Position numbers and translations under genes: made by a program. A DNA stretch of 15,596 bases from Planctomycetota bacterium (GTDB lineage: Bacteria > Planctomycetota > UBA1135 > UBA2386): the NCBI GenBank assembly GCA_020425885.1, contig JAGQRA010000826.1, positions 1-15,596 on the forward strand, given 5' to 3'. Positions 14,166 through 15,596 of the stretch are shown in pieces; positions within the stretch are counted from its first letter, which is position 1; the number at the start of each line of letters is the position of its first letter. Under the pieces are notes generated by a model. The model ran no database searches. It was given only the letters and a program-made list of their open reading frames with translations, and was not told the DNA's origin.

Positions 14166-14565
14166 GAGGTCGCCAGCATGTCCACGTGCGCGGGGGGGCG
14201 CCACCGCCGGACGGTGGATCGGGACCGACGACGCCTGCCCTCGAGCGCCGAGCGCGTGACCGAACGCGGCACTGAGCTTCGCCACCGACGCAAGGCAGAC
14301 GGACGGTGGAACTCGTCCCCCGATCTCGCTGTCGACGCGGACGACGCCGAGGTGCCGACTCAGGACGCCGAACGCGGCGGCCAGTCCGATGCCGCGGCCA
14401 AGAATACGCGTCGAGAAGAACGGGTCGAAGATGCGCCGCAGGCCCGCGTGATCGGCACCAGGCCGCGGCATCGGCGCATGGACCGGCCGAACGATCGCGA
14501 AGGTCGTGGTGTCAGCCGCTCGGGCCGGGGCCCGGGGCCGGGACGGGGGAGGCGGGTCACCTGGG
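14166..14565. other. 400-base intergenic region, largest non-coding gap
   Basis: Apart from the kinase relic, this gap holds a G/C-run tract at 14521-14550 with nested GGGCC/GGCCC complementarity just after the minus-strand kinase stop. It could fold strongly and act as a terminator, but I cannot assign one defined stem. The 14166-14292 part, upstream of the PQQ-like gene, should contain that gene's promoter; I see no convincing -35/-10 pair. Confidence 0.5.
14293..14471 (-). pseudogene. Frameshifted remnant of a histidine-kinase ATPase domain
   Basis: On the minus strand, codons from 14438 down read LRRIFDPFFSTR, then GRGIGLAAAFGVLSRH and VVRVDSEIG. These are the F box, G2 box and final strands of a HATPase_c domain. 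At 14321-14317 the frame passes through a run of five G. Reading on in the -1 frame gives GTSSTVRLP (14319-14293), the expected GTTFxVxLP ending. One extra G would restore EIGGGTSSTVRLP. The N box and the DxGxG G1 box are missing in all three frames upstream, so this is a truncated and decayed fragment and not merely one sequencing error. Its sequence differs from the kinase at 14566, so it is not a simple duplicate of that gene's end. Confidence 0.75.
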
Positions 14566-15596
14566 TCAGACCGTCGGCGCGCGGGCCTTGTCGATCGCCT
14601 CGCGGACCTTGGCGTTCAGGTCCTGGCTCGAGAAGGGCTTGGCCAGCATCAGCGAGCCCGGCGGCGGGGTGTGATCGAGATAACCGGAAATGAACAGCAC
14701 CCCCATGTCGGGCAGCCGGTCGGAGATCCGGCACACCAGCTCCGGTCCGTCCGAGCGCGGCATGACGATGTCGGTGATCAGCAGGTCGAAGCGGCGCGGC
14801 TCGTCCGTGCCGTTGCCGACCAGCATCTCCCAGGCGGCTTCGCCATCGCCGACCGCGGTCACCCGATAGCCGGTTCTGGACAACATCGCCGTGATCACCT
14901 TGCGGATCATCGGCTCGTCCTCGACCAGCAGCACGCTCTCGTTGCCGGGCTCGGCCGGTACGGCCGTGTCCTCGGCCTTCGGGCTCGGAGCCTCGGCCGA
15001 CAGCGGCAGATAGACGCTGAAGGTGGTGCCGACGCCGACGCTCGTTTCGACGGTGACGGTGCCGCCGTGCTGCTCGACGATGCTGCGCACGGTCGAGAGC
15101 CCGAGCCCGGTTCCCTTGCCATGTGGCTTGGTGGTGAAGAACGGCTCGAAGATGGTCTCGACGAGCTCGGCGGTCATGCCCGAGCCCGAGTCGCTCACGG
15201 TCAGCATCGCGGAATCGACGCCGAGCGGCGAGATCGCCGCGGCGACGCGCGCGGTCGCGAATTCGAGCCGGCCGCCCCGCGGCATCGCGTCGCGGGCGTT
15301 GATGGCGAGGTTGGTGACGATCTGCTCGATCTGACCGACGTCGGCCCTGACGGCCGGCAGCCGGTCGGCGAGCCGGAGCTCGATGGCGACGTTCTCCTCG
15401 ATCAGGCGGCGCAGCATCCCCTGCACCTCGGTGACGACCTCGTTGAGGTCGATGTGGCGCGGCTCGACCGCCTGCTGCCGACAGGTCGCCAGCAGCTGGC
15501 TGGTCATGGCGCGGGCGCGGTCGGCCGCCTTGAGGATCTCGTCGAGCTCCTCCTGCACCTCGACGCCGCGATCGCGCGCCAGGTCGGCGTGACCGA
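14566..15596 (-). CDS. Hybrid histidine kinase with C-terminal receiver domain, 5' end outside window
   Basis: The visible 342 residues are the C-terminal part of a sensor kinase whose start lies beyond the right edge. The first residues (GHADLARDRG, then EELDEILKAADRARAMTSQLL) match the end of the dimerisation helices, so the phosphorylated His lies just outside. The ATPase domain shows the N box NLAINARDAM (key Asn about 99), G1 DSGSG (about 135-139), F box FEPFFTTK and G2 GKGTGLGL (about 159-166). It closes with GTTFSVYLP. A receiver domain follows from about 219: acidic pair in VEDEP, phospho-acceptor Asp in ITDIVMP (about 275), ISGY and the AKPF lysine (about 319). All catalytic residues visible are intact. 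The receiver ends the protein with no output domain, so phosphate probably passes to another protein or modulates the kinase. The signal is unknown because the sensor part is missing. Confidence 0.93.
   Translation of the reverse strand, partial: GHADLARDRGVEVQEELDEILKAADRARAMTSQLLATCRQQAVEPRHIDLNEVVTEVQGMLRRLIEENVAIELRLADRLPAVRADVGQIEQIVTNLAINARDAMPRGGRLEFATARVAAAISPLGVDSAMLTVSDSGSGMTAELVETIFEPFFTTKPHGKGTGLGLSTVRSIVEQHGGTVTVETSVGVGTTFSVYLPLSAEAPSPKAEDTAVPAEPGNESVLLVEDEPMIRKVITAMLSRTGYRVTAVGDGEAAWEMLVGNGTDEPRRFDLLITDIVMPRSDGPELVCRISDRLPDMGVLFISGYLDHTPPPGSLMLAKPFSSQDLNAKVREAIDKARAPTV

Noticed and set aside
12507..14471. A single long protein joining the kinase relic to the PQQ-like protein
   Set aside because: The frame is continuous, but the join crosses degenerate sequence and a signal peptide begins at 14165. 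The upstream part carries kinase motifs that continue in a different frame.
1..15596. tRNA, rRNA, CRISPR arrays, insertion sequences or integrase/attachment sites
   Set aside because: I looked for transposase or integrase motifs, regular direct repeats and tRNA-like cloverleaf ends and found none.

Overview
The window is about 15.6 kb of very GC-rich, gene-dense bacterial DNA. It holds eleven complete or partial protein genes, one decayed gene fragment and no RNA genes that I can see. The gene content points to Planctomycetota: a DUF1592/DUF1588/DUF1585 protein paired with a DUF1552 protein, a sigma factor followed by a leucine-rich-repeat membrane protein, a lipoprotein S1 sulfatase, an exported PQQ-like propeller protein, and a HAF-repeat protein whose C-terminal domain I associate with the high-GC Poly30/Pla163-type planctomycetes. 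The assignment rests on remembered family distribution, not on a search. Myxococcota also carry DUF1592/DUF1552 pairs and DUF4157 proteins and remain the main alternative.

Layout. (1) 1-2723, plus strand: the 3' part of a cytochrome-like PSD/DUF1592-type gene and a Tat-exported DUF1552 gene, almost overlapping. (2) 2740-4352, minus strand: an ECF-like sigma factor overlapping by 4 bp (ATGA) a single-pass LRR protein, which looks like a sigma/regulator pair. A strong hairpin closes the convergent junction with block 1. (3) 4557-7583, plus strand: a tightly coupled four-gene operon of an arylsulfotransferase-like protein, a 69-residue YLGPGG membrane protein, a 126-residue membrane protein and a PAPS-type sulfotransferase, with two GTGA overlaps. 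(4) 7677-9443, plus: an orphan eCIS-core (DUF4157) protein with a C-terminal lysozyme/transglycosylase-like region. (5) 9475-10935, minus: a lipoprotein sulfatase. (6) 11099-12484, plus: the HAF-repeat secreted protein. (7) 12507-14165, minus: the PQQ-like propeller protein. (8) 14166-14565: the longest non-coding gap, containing the frameshifted remnant of a histidine-kinase ATPase domain. (9) 14566 to the right edge, minus: the 3' part of a hybrid histidine kinase with a receiver domain.

The recurring theme is cell-surface and exported chemistry. There are two unrelated sulfotransferase families in one operon and a sulfatase 1.9 kb downstream, plus several exported propeller, Tat or lipoprotein products. 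The two most promising leads are the four-gene sulfotransferase operon with its two uncharacterised membrane proteins, and the DUF4157 protein, which looks like a contractile-injection effector with no injection machinery beside it in this window.
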